Assembly (NCBI GenBank): GCA_002682825.1
Contig: NOKP01000027.1
Span: 1-64,000, forward strand
Length of the DNA: 64,000 bases
Source: Neonectria sp. B-13
Taxonomy: Eukaryota > Ascomycota > Sordariomycetes > Hypocreales > Nectriaceae
Reading direction: 5' to 3'
Both the position numbers and the translations under genes were made by a program. Under the pieces are notes generated by a model. It saw only the letters and a list, made by a program, of their open reading frames with translations. It did no database searches and was not told the origin of the DNA. Position 1 is the stretch's first letter. Every line of letters begins with the position of its first letter. Positions 24,697-35,446 of this stretch are shown here, piece by piece.

Positions 24697-26217
24697 TCAC
24701 ACCTCAATGGTGAAGTGACTAATCTGCGAGTAGTAAGAATGAACGGCCAACTCGAGGAGCATGACGTCGCCAAAGACCTCGGAGCCGTCGAAGCCGCCAA
24801 TGATGATGAGGCGGCTGTCGTACAGGACGGTGCCGTGGTAGCCGCGACCGGAGGGGCCCTTGCCGTAGACCCGGCGCTTGTCCCAAGTCATTGTAACTAG
24901 GTTGAGCAATAGAACATCGTTTGAATACTCGTTGCCGTCGTGGCCGCCGATGACGAAGAGGTAGGATCCGACAATGTTGGCGGTATGGGATAGGCGGCGG
25001 AAGGCAACAGGGATGGTGACGGCCCGCCAAAACTGCTGGTCTACATCGTAGACCCAGACATCGTCGAAGCACTCGCCGCCGTCGGAGCCGCCAAAGATGA
25101 TGAGCTTGCTGCCCACCATGTTGGAGGTGTGATAGCCTCGGGCCTTGGGGCGATAGTCCTTGGTACCAGGGGCGTTCTTGTCCGGGCTTGAGATGAGTCG
25201 CCACGACATCTTATTGACGTCGCCGACATCAAGCCTCCAGATATCGTTTAGGGCCCTCACCCCATCGCCTCCACCAAAGACGTATATTCCATTCTTGTAA
25301 AGGCATGCTGTGTGCGCTCTCCGCTTGGATGGCAGCTTGTCCCCGATGATTCGTGGCTTGCTCCACCGGAAATTGGTCGTATCGAGCACGTAAACGTCGT
25401 TGTAATACTCCGGTCCGTCACCTCCTCCAAAGACGACGAGTTTCTTCCCCACCGCGGTGCAGGTCATAGCCCTTAAAGGGACGGGGATTTCGCCAACAAC
25501 ATGAGGGATGGACCAGTAAAAGGAATCGGCATCAAAGACGTAGAGGTCGTTGAAGCATGCCCGAGAATCGCAGCCCCCGAATACGAATATGTTGGACCCG
25601 ACTAGAGTAGTCGTATGCGCCCGCAGGCTCGGATGAGGCGCGCCCGACGCGGGAGCCTTAGACCAGTACATGCCGGACGCGGGAGCAACGGGGACATCGG
25701 GAGCGGTTCTGGGGTCGGGGAGCGAGGGAAAGTCTGTGTGCTGACCTCGGAGACGTGAAGCGGCCGAGGTTCCGTGTCGAGGTGCTGCGGATGCGGCGAT
25801 GGGGGGGCGGCTGGTTATCGCAGACGTCGACCGCAAGGCACTTGGACGCCTGGCTTCTTTGTCTCCCTCGCTCGAAGCATCGCCAGCGCCGTTGAGGATG
25901 GAGGGGGGTGGTTTGGTAGGTCGGGTAGCAGGACGGTGAGAAACTGCCTGGGAGATAGATTGGGAGCGTTGGCGGATGGTGAGATCCGAGGGCTTCCGGC
26001 GGCTGGTATGAGTGCTCTTGCTGGCGAGATGGCCAGGGGTATGGCTCCGAGGCAGCGGCGCTGGCTCGCTCGAGTCGCCGTCGTCGTCGTCGGAGTTGTC
26101 GGAGAGGTGGTTCGGATTGGGCCTCGCGGCGGGAGATGATGTAGTTGTAATCTTTTGGGATCGCACGACCTTGGTCTTGAGAGGCGACTTATCGGTAGAC
26201 CTGCCCGAATCCGCCAT
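24697..26217 (-). CDS. Kelch-repeat beta-propeller protein
   Basis: Single exon, 506 aa. Residues 1-150 are disordered, rich in Ser, Pro, Arg and acidic patches (SDNSDDDDGDSSEP). From about residue 185 come at least six kelch repeats with GG doublets: IFVFGGCDSRACFNDLYVFD, LVVFGGGDGPEYYNDVYVLD, IYVFGGGDGVRALNDIWRLD, LIIFGGSDGGECFDDVWVYD, LFVIGGHDGNEYSNDVLLLN, LIIIGGFDGSEVFGDVMLLE. This is a full closed propeller. No BTB, coiled-coil or catalytic galactose-oxidase residues are seen, so it is probably a protein-binding scaffold. Tea1-type polarity proteins also have kelch propellers but carry long coiled coils, absent here. I do not recognise a named ortholog. Confidence 0.85.
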   Translation of the reverse strand: MADSGRSTDKSPLKTKVVRSQKITTTSSPAARPNPNHLSDNSDDDDGDSSEPAPLPRSHTPGHLASKSTHTSRRKPSDLTIRQRSQSISQAVSHRPATRPTKPPPSILNGAGDASSEGDKEARRPSALRSTSAITSRPPIAASAAPRHGTSAASRLRGQHTDFPSLPDPRTAPDVPVAPASGMYWSKAPASGAPHPSLRAHTTTLVGSNIFVFGGCDSRACFNDLYVFDADSFYWSIPHVVGEIPVPLRAMTCTAVGKKLVVFGGGDGPEYYNDVYVLDTTNFRWSKPRIIGDKLPSKRRAHTACLYKNGIYVFGGGDGVRALNDIWRLDVGDVNKMSWRLISSPDKNAPGTKDYRPKARGYHTSNMVGSKLIIFGGSDGGECFDDVWVYDVDQQFWRAVTIPVAFRRLSHTANIVGSYLFVIGGHDGNEYSNDVLLLNLVTMTWDKRRVYGKGPSGRGYHGTVLYDSRLIIIGGFDGSEVFGDVMLLELAVHSYYSQISHFTIEV

Positions 26218-26585
26218 GGTCTCACAGGTCGTGCTTCATTGCCTGTGCCCGACGCGAGGGAGGGAGGTGATGGGCGCGGATGGGCGATCGACAATGGACA
26301 ATTGCGATGGAGCTCGAGGGGGGAAGCACCGGGACCAGCTGGTGCGGGTGGTGGGAGGAATTGCAGCTGAAAGCTGACGACAGGCCAGAGGCTTCGGGAG
26401 AAAGTCGACACGGCGGGGTCTTGCGGCAAGTTTGTGGTGGTGATGGCGGCGACGACGGTGATGATGGTGACGGTTGAGGTACGAGACCGGCTGGATTGGA
26501 GGGAGATGATGTAGGTAAGGTAGCAGCAGCAGCGGTTAGTGCGTAGGGGATCTGCCCGCCCTGGGGTTTCTGGCTGCTAGGGCCG

Positions 26586-26620
26586 CTGGGCTTCTGGGCT
26601 TCTGGGCTTCTGGGCTTCTG
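26586..26620. repeat. CTGGGCTT tandem repeat, 4.4 copies
   Basis: Four exact adjacent copies of the octamer CTGGGCTT plus a partial fifth. Confidence 0.95.
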
Positions 26621-27017
26621 CAGGGGCCTTGGACTGACAAGTGCGGCGGGTCCAAGAGAGAGAGACCTGGCACAGCACCTGGTGCAGTTCAGTGGGTAAG
26701 GTACAAGCCAGGTCCCTGTTAATCTTCTACGTACTGTCTGCTATGTAGTCATCTTCTGACAGCTGCTACACCACGCCCAAAATCGCACAACGAAGCGAGA
26801 GAGAGACCCCGGAGAGGGAGAGCGTTTCAGATAAACTACCCTGGGAGGGTCTTTGTTGAATGCCATCGTTGACTTTCACCGGAATCTGCAGCTGAAATCT
26901 TCTCTATCACATCCGTCTCATATCCGGAGAAGCTTTCTCAGTTGAGATCAATGCTGCCTGCTTACCTTTCATCCTCAGGTATGGAAGTAATTACCTACTA
27001 GGAGGTTCCGCTGATAT

Positions 27018-27033
27018 CTACTACTAGTAGTAG
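27018..27033. repeat. 16-bp perfect palindrome
   Basis: CTACTACTAGTAGTAG is its own reverse complement. Its first 15 bases recur exactly at 17610-17624. Confidence 0.95.
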
Positions 27034-27690
27034 GTGGTCATTGGTCTGCAGGCTGCGAAGCTGAAACCCCTCAGCAGTACATCAGCCAACTGCAGGCGCG
27101 TCCTTGTTCTCTTTTTCTTCTTTTGTCTTCGTACCGTAGTAGCTGAGGCACTCTTCTTAATGGATTCAGCACTGTGGAGGGGCTCTTGGTGAGGGCACCG
27201 AGGGGCACAATCGGACTCCACTCAGCTAGCCGGAGCTTCCCTTCCTCTATGTAGTTGGTCAATGGTGTTGGACAACCAGGGAAGGGAAGAGCCGCCCAGT
27301 GGCTAGTTCTTGCTCCAATAGCCTTCACGGGATACCTTCCTCGATTAGCGTGCGCATCCTTGTTTGCGCCCACTCACATTGATTTTTTCTTCCTCCACGA
27401 TCAAGCCAGCGGCAGGCATTCATCAACAACTCACATAGCCCTGCAACAGATTGGCTGGGGAAAATAGCCAATTCATTCCTTCACATCCACTGTTTTCTTC
27501 GACAAGACTACTAGCCTTCAATTGGTCATCATTTTGTCCAGCCTTGCCAGTAAACGGGTCATCAGCCTCACTCACACCTCTCATTCACTTCCCACCTTTT
27601 ACCGTGTCACATCAACTTCACAACCTTGCACCTGCACCTCACCCACTTCAACCCTCGACTTCCTTCAGCCTGTGCGCCGTTTCGGAAACC

Positions 27691-30133
27691 ATGTCCGAAG
27701 AGGCAGATAGCAAGATGGGCGGCGTCTCCCCCAAAGCAGAGCAAGCCAAAACAGCGAACGACTCAGGCAATGCAACTGTCGACTCGGATGCAACTGGAGA
27801 GAGGGCTCCGAAAAGACTTAAGATGGAAGACTCAGCCCTGTCTCAAGCAGCCCCTGTTTTCGACAAAATTTTCCCTGGTGAAAGCCTGGGTGACGCCCCG
27901 TCTGGGCAGGGCAACGCGGATCAGACACAGGGCGAGAAGGAACAGGCTGAAGAGTCAAAGACCGAGTCCAAGCCTGCTCACGTTGACGGCCGCGTTAAGG
28001 GCTTAGCTCAAGTTAAGAAGGAGTAAGCATTCACTTCACTCACATACGGGATTCGTTTAACCGAGCGCCAGGTATCTCATCGACGTGCCCAACCAGAGGG
28101 ATTCGACTTCTACCCATGCCAACGACGATGATGCTACCGAGGGTCGCGGTTCCACTGAGCAGGCAGAGTCTCAGCGGGGTGACAGGAACTCCCGCAAAGG
28201 CGACAAGAAGGATAAGAAGAAGAACAGAGGCCAAAACACGGAACGCAGCTTCGGCAAGTTTGACGACGCCATCCGCATTTGTAACAGCCGAGCCTTCTTC
28301 CCAGAGTTCTCGCCCAGAGAGTGCACCTTCGGCGACCGTTGCAAACTATGCCACGACCTCCGCAAGTATCTCGACGAAGGCCGTCGTGGAGATGTTGAGA
28401 CGCTTGGTGGAAAGTGTCCTGTGTTCGAGCAATACGGCAAATGCCCGTCCGGTTGGAAATGCCGCTTTGTCAAGAGCCACATGAAGGAAATCGAGCACGA
28501 GGATGGTAGAAAGGAGTTCGTTCTCATCGACAACTCTGCGGAAGATGGCAAGGACCTCGGGCCCAAGGACGAGCAATCAGAGGAGCAGCGCCCCGGCATC
28601 TCCAACATTGTTGACATGGCCAAGAAGATCGACCTCAACCGCAAGCGGACTGACTTTACCCGTTCGGATCAGTACATCAAGTGGATGAACCAAGAGGCCA
28701 GGGCGAGCGAGGAGTTCCAGAACCGTCGCAAAGCCCAGTCGACCGAGGGCATCGAGGATCTTCGTGCCCGGTATGTTGACCCTCCTTTCAAACCCTCCGA
28801 GAAGCGTCGTCTATACTTTGGTCCGGAGACTCCCACCCTGGCACCCCTGACTACCCAGGGCAATTTGCCCTTCCGTCGACTATGTGTTGAGCTCGGCGCC
28901 CAGCTCACCTACTCGGAGATGGCCATGGGTTTGCCGCTGGTTCAAGGCACAAGGGCCGACTGGACACTGCTCAAGGTCCACGACTCGGAGCTCACACCCC
29001 CCAAGTTCAATCCCGGTTCTGTGCCTATCTTTGAGGACTACAATCACAAGAAAGATCTTAAGTTCGGTGCCCAAATCTCTGGAAGCAACTACTGGGTCGT
29101 CACCAAGTCCGCCGACATTCTTAACCGTTACTGCCCACATCTTCGCCTCATTGACCTCAATTGCGGCTGCCCTATCGACATGGTCTTCAAGTCTGGTGGC
29201 GGTTCTGCCCTCTTAGATAACCAAGGCAAAATGGAACGCATGATCCGGGGCATGAACGCTACATCTGGCGAAGTTCCCATCACCGCCAAGATCCGCACCG
29301 GAGTCCGCAACAACAAACCCACGGCCACTCAACTTATCGGCAGACTCGCGTTCGGATCCCGAGAGCACCGTGAGCGCCTCGGTGCTCCTGGCTGTGCGGC
29401 CTTGACCCTACACGGCCGCAGCCGTGAGCAGCGGTACACTAAGAAGGCCGACTGGGGCTACATCGGCGAGTGCGCTGCGCTCATCAAGACTTACAACGAT
29501 CAGAAGAATGCCCTGACCGACACAGTGGCGGAGCCCGATGCCAGCACCCTCCCCAACGCCAAGGACGGCCGGATGTACTTCCTAGGCAATGGCGACTGCT
29601 ATTCACACACTGAGTACTATGAGAACATTGAAAAAGCCCGCGTTGATACTGTCATGATCGGCCGTGGCGCCCTTATCAAACCCTGGCTCTTCGAGGAGAT
29701 TGAGAAGGGTCAGTACCTCGACAAGTCCTCGAGCGAGCGTCTCACCTATATTGAAAAGTTTGTGCGCTATGGTCTCGAAGCGTGGGGCTCTGATGAGCTG
29801 GGTATTGGCTTCACCCGCCGCTTCCTCCTCGAGTGGCTCAGCTTCACACACCGCTACGTGCCTATCGGCCTGCTTGAGCATCTGCCACCGAGCCTGAACG
29901 ACCGACCCCCTGCTTATCAAGGCCGGGACGAGATGGAGACGCTCATGGCGTCAGGTAACTTCAAGGACTGGATCAAGATCAGGTATGTTTTGTTTCGGAA
30001 AAAGTCCGATCTAAACAATCGTGTGTTGTACTAATAATTTACCTTCTACAGTGAAATGTTCCTTGGTCCTGTCCACCCGACATTCAAGTTCCAGCCCAAA
30101 CACAAATCCAACTCCTACGAGGCTGAGGGTTAA
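27691..30133 (+). CDS. DUS3: tRNA-dihydrouridine synthase 3
   Basis: Reduces uridine 47 in the variable loop of cytoplasmic tRNAs with FMN and NADPH. Three exons: 27691-28022, 28072-29982, 30052-30133, 774 aa; introns are 49 and 69 bp, the latter with a TACTAAT branch site. Start chosen at the first in-frame ATG ([11 protein letters not shown]). A Lys-rich disordered N-terminus precedes two CCCH zinc fingers, around C194-H204 ([12 protein letters not shown]) and C225-H246 ([18 protein letters not shown]), which define Dus3 among the Dus enzymes. The TIM barrel starts at [21 protein letters not shown] near residue 358. [20 protein letters not shown] holds the GCP cysteine (about residue 476) that acts as proton donor in the family. 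Exon 3 supplies the conserved end [20 protein letters not shown]. Identity is clear. Confidence 0.95.
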
Positions 30134-30716
30134 GTACATCACCACGTCAGCGAGATACTGAAAGAACTTTCTGGTGGGCTTCTTTACTACTGGCTTGAGT
30201 GGCAATCCTAGGGGGGTTTGCTTGATGAGATGAGATGAGATGAGAGACGAGAAAACGTGTATTGGAGGTGATTTGCGGCATGGTATGGATGATTTGAGTG
30301 CGAAAAGGGCAACCAGATGGGGTAGTTGCTTTAGTTCAAGGTATAAAATTCCCACATAGCTCTCAACATGCGGTAGTCAGGAAGAGTGAAAATACAACCA
30401 TGGAGACAATGTCCCCAGTACTCAAGTTATTTCAGGCAACTAAGTATTTCTGAACCACCAGTATCAAAACAAAAGAGACCGGTGAAATAATATGCACAGC
30501 TACCTAATCCCCAGTATATGGAAGAGGCAGCAAATAAACCTAAACGCTAGGGACTGGTATGATCAATAACCGCAACTCCAGAAGGATTCTTTTTTACCCA
30601 ATGAACCCCCAAAATACACCCATTCCCGATACATTAAACGGGATCGTACAGCCTGTCATGTACACCACGACATCATTGTCCCTCTCTGTGGGCGTCTAGC
30701 TACAGGACAACTCCAC
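30134..30716. other. Convergent spacer, DUS3 and PEX13 3' ends
   Basis: 583 bp between stop codons, AT-richer than the exons. Holds four exact GATGA copies at 30224-30243. No gene seen. Confidence 0.5.
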
Positions 30717-32163
30717 TCAGGAGTAGAAGTGGCTTCTTTGCATGCCATCTACAGTCGCGTATTCCTTCTTGCCGTCTTCTGGACGTTGAATGGAGCTCGT
30801 AATGGAGTTTGTACGGCTGCTGTCGCTAGGAGCAGCCTTGATCGTCTTGACCTCCTGAGTGGGGCGCTTCAAAAGCTCGAGATATGTGGAGGGGAGGTAG
30901 CCTTGGCGGCCATCACGGGCTCGGCACTGCCACCACTCGCTGGGGGCCCCAGAGGGGTCGTCCTTGCTGAGTACTGCGACCAGGTCGCCCTTGCGGGCCT
31001 CGAGCTCCATGCCGTTGCCGTTGGTGGGCTGGGGGAGGAAGTCGAAGAGAAGGCGACAGAATTCCAGCTTAGTGGGGTCGACAGGCTGCTGCTGGAGGGC
31101 CTGTTGCTGTAGGCGCCTTTCCTCCTCCTCGTGCGACGAGGCTAGGGCCTTGATCATCTTAGACATCAGGTAGGGGAGACCAAAGGCAGCAAGGACGAAG
31201 AAGAGGAGGGGCTTGCGGCTCGCCTTGGGAGGGAGGGGAGAGCCATCGGGACCGGTAGTGCGGCCTTCGAAGCGGGCGAAAGCAAGGGGCGTCAGGGCAG
31301 TAGCGTCAACAGGTGGGGGACGGCCGGTGATTTTGGCGATGAGGGTTCGGATCCAGCGCATAAGTGTGAAGATTCCAAGGATGGAACCAAGGGTATCACG
31401 CAGGTTCCCAAACTGCTCAGCGACGGAAATCATTGCTGTTGAGTAGGTCAGCAACCGACTTGCACACAAAACAACAAGCCTAGGTAGTCTTACCAAAGAA
31501 GCTCGACTGGGTAGCCATGTAGGTGCTTTCAAGCATCTGGGCGAAGCCACCAAAGGCCGTGACGATACCTTCGAGCATCTGGAAAGTGGCCTGGGTGCTG
31601 TTGTTGAAGCTACCAGTCAGGCTGTTGGGATCACCCGGCATTCCCATACCTCCCATGCCCCCCATGCCTCCACCGTACATGCCTCCACCGTACATGCTTC
31701 CCATGCCACCCATGCCACCACCATACATGCCACCGCCGTAGCTTCCCATGCCTCCCATGCCTCCCATACCGCCCATGCCGCCCATGCCACCAAGTCGTGA
31801 GTAGGGGCTGGAGTAGGGAGAGGAATATGAGCTGCCCATGGAGTTGTAGGGAGATGCGCCGCCCATACGGCTGTAGGCAGCGGCATTCTGGTTGACAGAG
31901 GAGGCCAGAGAGGTAGGACGGTCAGGGAGTGGCGGAGCTCCGAGGGAGTCGACGGTTGAGGGAACGGCGGTAGTGGAAGAGGCGACAGAGGGTGAGATTG
32001 ACGAGGCGGCTAATGATGAAGTCGGTGAGCATGCATATGCGAGAGATGGGGGATATGCAGAGACGCATGAATTGATAGAGGAAGGATTGAGTAAGGGTGA
32101 GTGTTTATCCCACGTACCAGTTGCTGCGCCGGGTCGCTCCCAGGGCTTGGGCGGGGATGCCAT
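30717..32163 (-). CDS. PEX13: Peroxisomal membrane protein Pex13
   Basis: Component of the peroxisomal docking and translocation complex that receives the import receptor Pex5, together with Pex14. Three exons: 32163-32118, 32009-31494, 31435-30717, 426 aa; introns are 108 and 58 bp. Starts MASPPKPWERPGAA, the usual Pex13 opening. A Gly/Met/Tyr-rich low-complexity segment follows (repeats of GGM and MYGGG, about residues 115-170). The conserved core FFAMISVAEQFGNLRDTLGS spans the second splice junction. A hydrophobic segment at about 263-280 may be a membrane anchor. A C-terminal SH3 domain (about 312-378) has FCRLLFDFLPQ, the WWQCRA tryptophan pair and GYLPSTYLELL. The first intron is inferred from a GTACGT donor and TTAG acceptor. 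Confidence 0.94.
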
Positions 32164-33615
32164 AGTCGCGGGGATCGGGGGGGGGACTAAAGGACTGAAA
32201 CTTGGATATCCGGGAACGGATATCTCGATGTTTTAGGTCGGCTCGCGTCGCTGAGTCGATTCGAAGGTCGACGAGGACGATCGCTCAATGCTTGCGATCC
32301 GTGACACTTAGGCGGCGGCGGCGTCGGCGTCGGCGGGTGGGCCCTCAGGCCTCGGGCTAGGTAGGACGGATAACGCCGACCGAGGATTCCCAAGCCACGG
32401 CGCGCGCAACGGGGAACGGCTGGGGAAGAAACGTCGTCGTCGTCGCGGGAGTGTCGCGGACGGAGGCAACGACGTGCAAATGGTGATGGACTTCGGTTGG
32501 GGATGGAGGAGGAGTAAGAAGAGTAGAAAGAGTAGGAAGGGAAGGGAAGAGAAGAGAGCGAATGACGAGACAGTGGAGTGAAGGTTAGATGATGGTCGAT
32601 GGCAGATGGCAGATGGTGGATAGGTAGCAACGGACTGCGGAGCGGATAGTAGGATTTGCAAGCAGATTGGGGAAGGGCGACCTCGGGGGGCGATACGCTC
32701 TTGCCTTGGTTTGGCTATTGAGAGGCAAGAGGGTGGACCGGGGCTGCAGTGGCCGTGCTGTGATTTAGCTATGACTGGCTGAGGCTGGCTGCAGACAAAT
32801 AAAACTGGGGCAGGGGCGCAGAGAAATCCGGGGGGGGCACCGAGGCTGCCCGGGCAAGAACTCGCTCTGGAGGCTGCAAGAGCGACTGGACCGGGGCTTC
32901 GACCGAAACCGAAGAGACCTCGGCACTCCGCACCACCGCACTGACTTGTCCAGTCATAAGTAGGTACGCTGTATGTACGTACGTCAGATCTCACTACTAA
33001 TGTACTTGCACGGGCTGTTGTGTCTCCGGGGGAAAGGCTGCCCTCGACTGAACCATTCCGGGTAGCTACAAGATTTTCTTGCAGAAGTCACGCCGGAGTC
33101 GAGGCGCGACATGCAATCTACGCACATTCACCATGTGCCGAATTTCACGGGACAGCTCTCTCATCGCGGCTGGTTGAAATAGAAAGAAAGCAGCTAAGGT
33201 ACGAAATTGGAGACCAAAGACCCGAGTGCGGAGTACACTACGGATGTAGCACCGGCAATGTCCTCCCGCAGCTCTGCCATGTGACGGATGCATGTCCGCT
33301 CCAATCGGCACCACATCTGTTGCGACGCCGGTTACCCTACACCTACCTCTGTGCCTCGAAACTTTGGATTTGAACATGTCTTGTTCTGATGAACGGGATA
33401 ACCCTTGTATGTGGTATTGAAAGCGTTTCAAGCCAAAGATATCGTGGTTGCGTTCTCTTCACTTCTGCATGTTGCGTAAATGGATATTTAACACCTGGCT
33501 GAGCGTAGCAGCACGTCTTACTAACAGCTGCGTACTTCTTGAATTAACAATTGACATTCCGACCCCCAGACCTCTTTTGTTACAAGTCATTGAACAACAC
33601 CATTTTCTCATCGTC
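32164..33615. promoter_or_regulatory. Divergent spacer between PEX13 and the phosphoesterase-domain gene
   Basis: 1.45 kb between two start codons. The left half is GC-rich with purine-biased stretches near 32480-32560; a CCAAT box is at 33301-33305. Overlapping minus-strand frames at 32187-32994 show low complexity only. No gene is supported. Confidence 0.5.
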
Positions 33616-35064
33616 ATGTCGGGCAAGCGCCCTCCCGGTCCTGAATTGATCCCGAACCCCTTCATCAAGAAACGCAATCTGGAATGGACCCTCACGCCTC
33701 CAAATCCGCCTTTGACTACTGCTCCATCGGCCTCATTAGATTCATCACCGTCACCCGTCAAATCCCCTCCTGGAACCGCAGTTATCGAAGCCGGCTCCGC
33801 TGAAATCGACGATCACCTCTCCCACCTCACCGCACACCTCGCCGCACACATCTTTCCTTCTTCACTGCCTCCGCCTTTATCCATCCCCTCCTACGCGTCC
33901 CTGTACGCCGCCGCCGCTGGGAACCCCCGAGGTGCCCACTTTGTCATCCATCAACACGGCCATCCCATCGCCGGCACTCACTATGACCTCCGCCTCCAGA
34001 TCAACGAGACTAGCAGTGCGAGCTGGGCCATCATGTATGGCCTCCCGGGGGATCCCAACAGCGTGCGGCTGAACCGCAACGCCACCGAGACTCGTGTTCA
34101 TTGTCTCTGGGTATGAGCTTCTTCATGTTGTTAGGTGCTCAGACATCGGTTCATATATCTGACCGGGGCATTGTAGAACCACCTCATCGAGACGGCTTCT
34201 CCCGCTACAGGCTCTCTTCTCATATGGGACACAGGAACCTACACAGTCCTCCCCCGCAAAAGCAAGCACGCCCCCTCATCTGACCCGTCGTCCCCGACGT
34301 CTTCACCACCTTCATCGCCAGCCCATGACTCTACGAATCCTCTCCACTCGTCAAACCCCCAGACCCTCCTTCATGCAGCCTTCCAGAACCGCAAGATTCG
34401 CCTTCGCCTCCACGGCTCTCACCTCCCAGACTCTTACGTGGTCAACCTGCGCCTCACCAAGTCCGAGGATACTGCAGGCAGGATCCGCAACACTCGAACT
34501 CCCAGGGCCCGGCGCCGTCGCCGGACCCAGGGAGGCGTACTGAAGCTGCAGCCGGAGACTAGTGACGAAGAAGATGACGGTGATGAAGTGGCCGACGATG
34601 CTGAAGATGTCCTCTCGAGTGCTCAGAGGGCCGATCCCGGGGAGAACTTGTCCGCCATGGAACGTGAGATCCGCGAGGTCGAGGACGAGCACGTCCGGCT
34701 CACAAACGCCTACCCTGGCGCTGAAAATACGATAGGAAGCGTCCACCAGCGCCGGTGGTACCTATCGCTTGACCGGCGGGCCTGCGGTTTCATCAAGAGA
34801 GGAACCAAAGGTCGCTCCAAGTGGGAACTTGACCGAGGCCGTGACAGTAGTGATGACGGTGGGGAGAGGGCCGATCCACGCATATTTACGGACGCTGAGG
34901 AGAGTGTTGATGTCGGCAATGGCTGCCTAAACTTCCCCTTTTACGTCAGCGGAGCGGATCACGAGCGTAGCGTGGTGACGGGACGGCGTGCTGCTGACAT
35001 ACTTAGGGACGAAGATGTTCAGAACTTCGTCCCACGAAAGGGATGGACACCTGTCTTGAACTGA
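33616..35064 (+). CDS. Protein with a DNA ligase D type 3'-phosphoesterase domain
   Basis: Two exons, 33616-34110 and 34177-35064, 460 aa, 66-bp intron. The start MSGKRPPGPELIPNPFIKKR is chosen because an extended domain begins there. Residues 106-175 match the phosphoesterase (PE) domain of bacterial LigD: HFVIHQHGHPIAGTHYDLRL, then SWAIMYGLPGDPN, then RVHCLW joined to NHLIE. From memory of the Pseudomonas enzyme, its essential H42, H48, D50, R52 and H84 correspond to H116, H122, D124, R126 and H167 here, with the same six-residue spacing between the first two. The PE domain trims 3'-ribonucleotides and phosphates at DNA ends. No ligase or primase domain is present. The C-terminal half has Arg-rich (RARRRRR) and acidic parts plus a conserved-looking RRWYLSLDRRACGF segment. 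Catalysis is inferred. Confidence 0.85.
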
Positions 35065-35446
35065 CCTGCCCCCTTGACCTCCAAGGACATAGGGAGACTA
35101 GGTAAAAGACATCTGAAGCAAGGAAAATTGTTGTCAAACATTATCTGAACGTCCTAGCCAGTGCGAACGACCTTTACCATACCCTTCCTTCTGGATACAG
35201 AGCTGTATTCTCCCTCTGTCTGGGCGACGAGGCCTAGCCTTACAATTCCAGAAACCAACCGTTCTTCTCCAAGTCCAAACCGACCTTCCTGTTAAAACTT
35301 AAAAACGCCATTCATGCCTGATAAATTGCAGCTCCCCGTGTCTTCCTAACGACCAACCTGGCCCGAGCCCCTGACCCCTTTTAATGTCATGTACATTATC
35401 TTGACAGTAGCAACTTGCCCTGGCTGCATAGCTTTACCAAGCCATT
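35065..35446. other. Convergent spacer, 3' ends of the PE gene and CAC2
   Basis: 382 bp between two stop codons; C/T-rich, expected to hold both 3' untranslated regions. Nothing else seen. Confidence 0.5.

Larger units (their letters stand above)
26218..27690. promoter_or_regulatory. Divergent spacer between the kelch gene and DUS3
   Basis: 1.47 kb between two start codons read apart. Contains a CTGGGCTT tandem array, a 16-bp palindrome, and a CCAAT box at 27468-27472, 219 bp before the DUS3 start. The DUS3 leader from about 27480 is C/T-rich. No coding gene seen. Confidence 0.5.

Noticed and set aside
32187..32994. Minus-strand open frames upstream of PEX13
   Set aside because: Low-complexity Ser/Pro/Leu composition in purine/pyrimidine-biased DNA. 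They overlap in two frames without splice signals.
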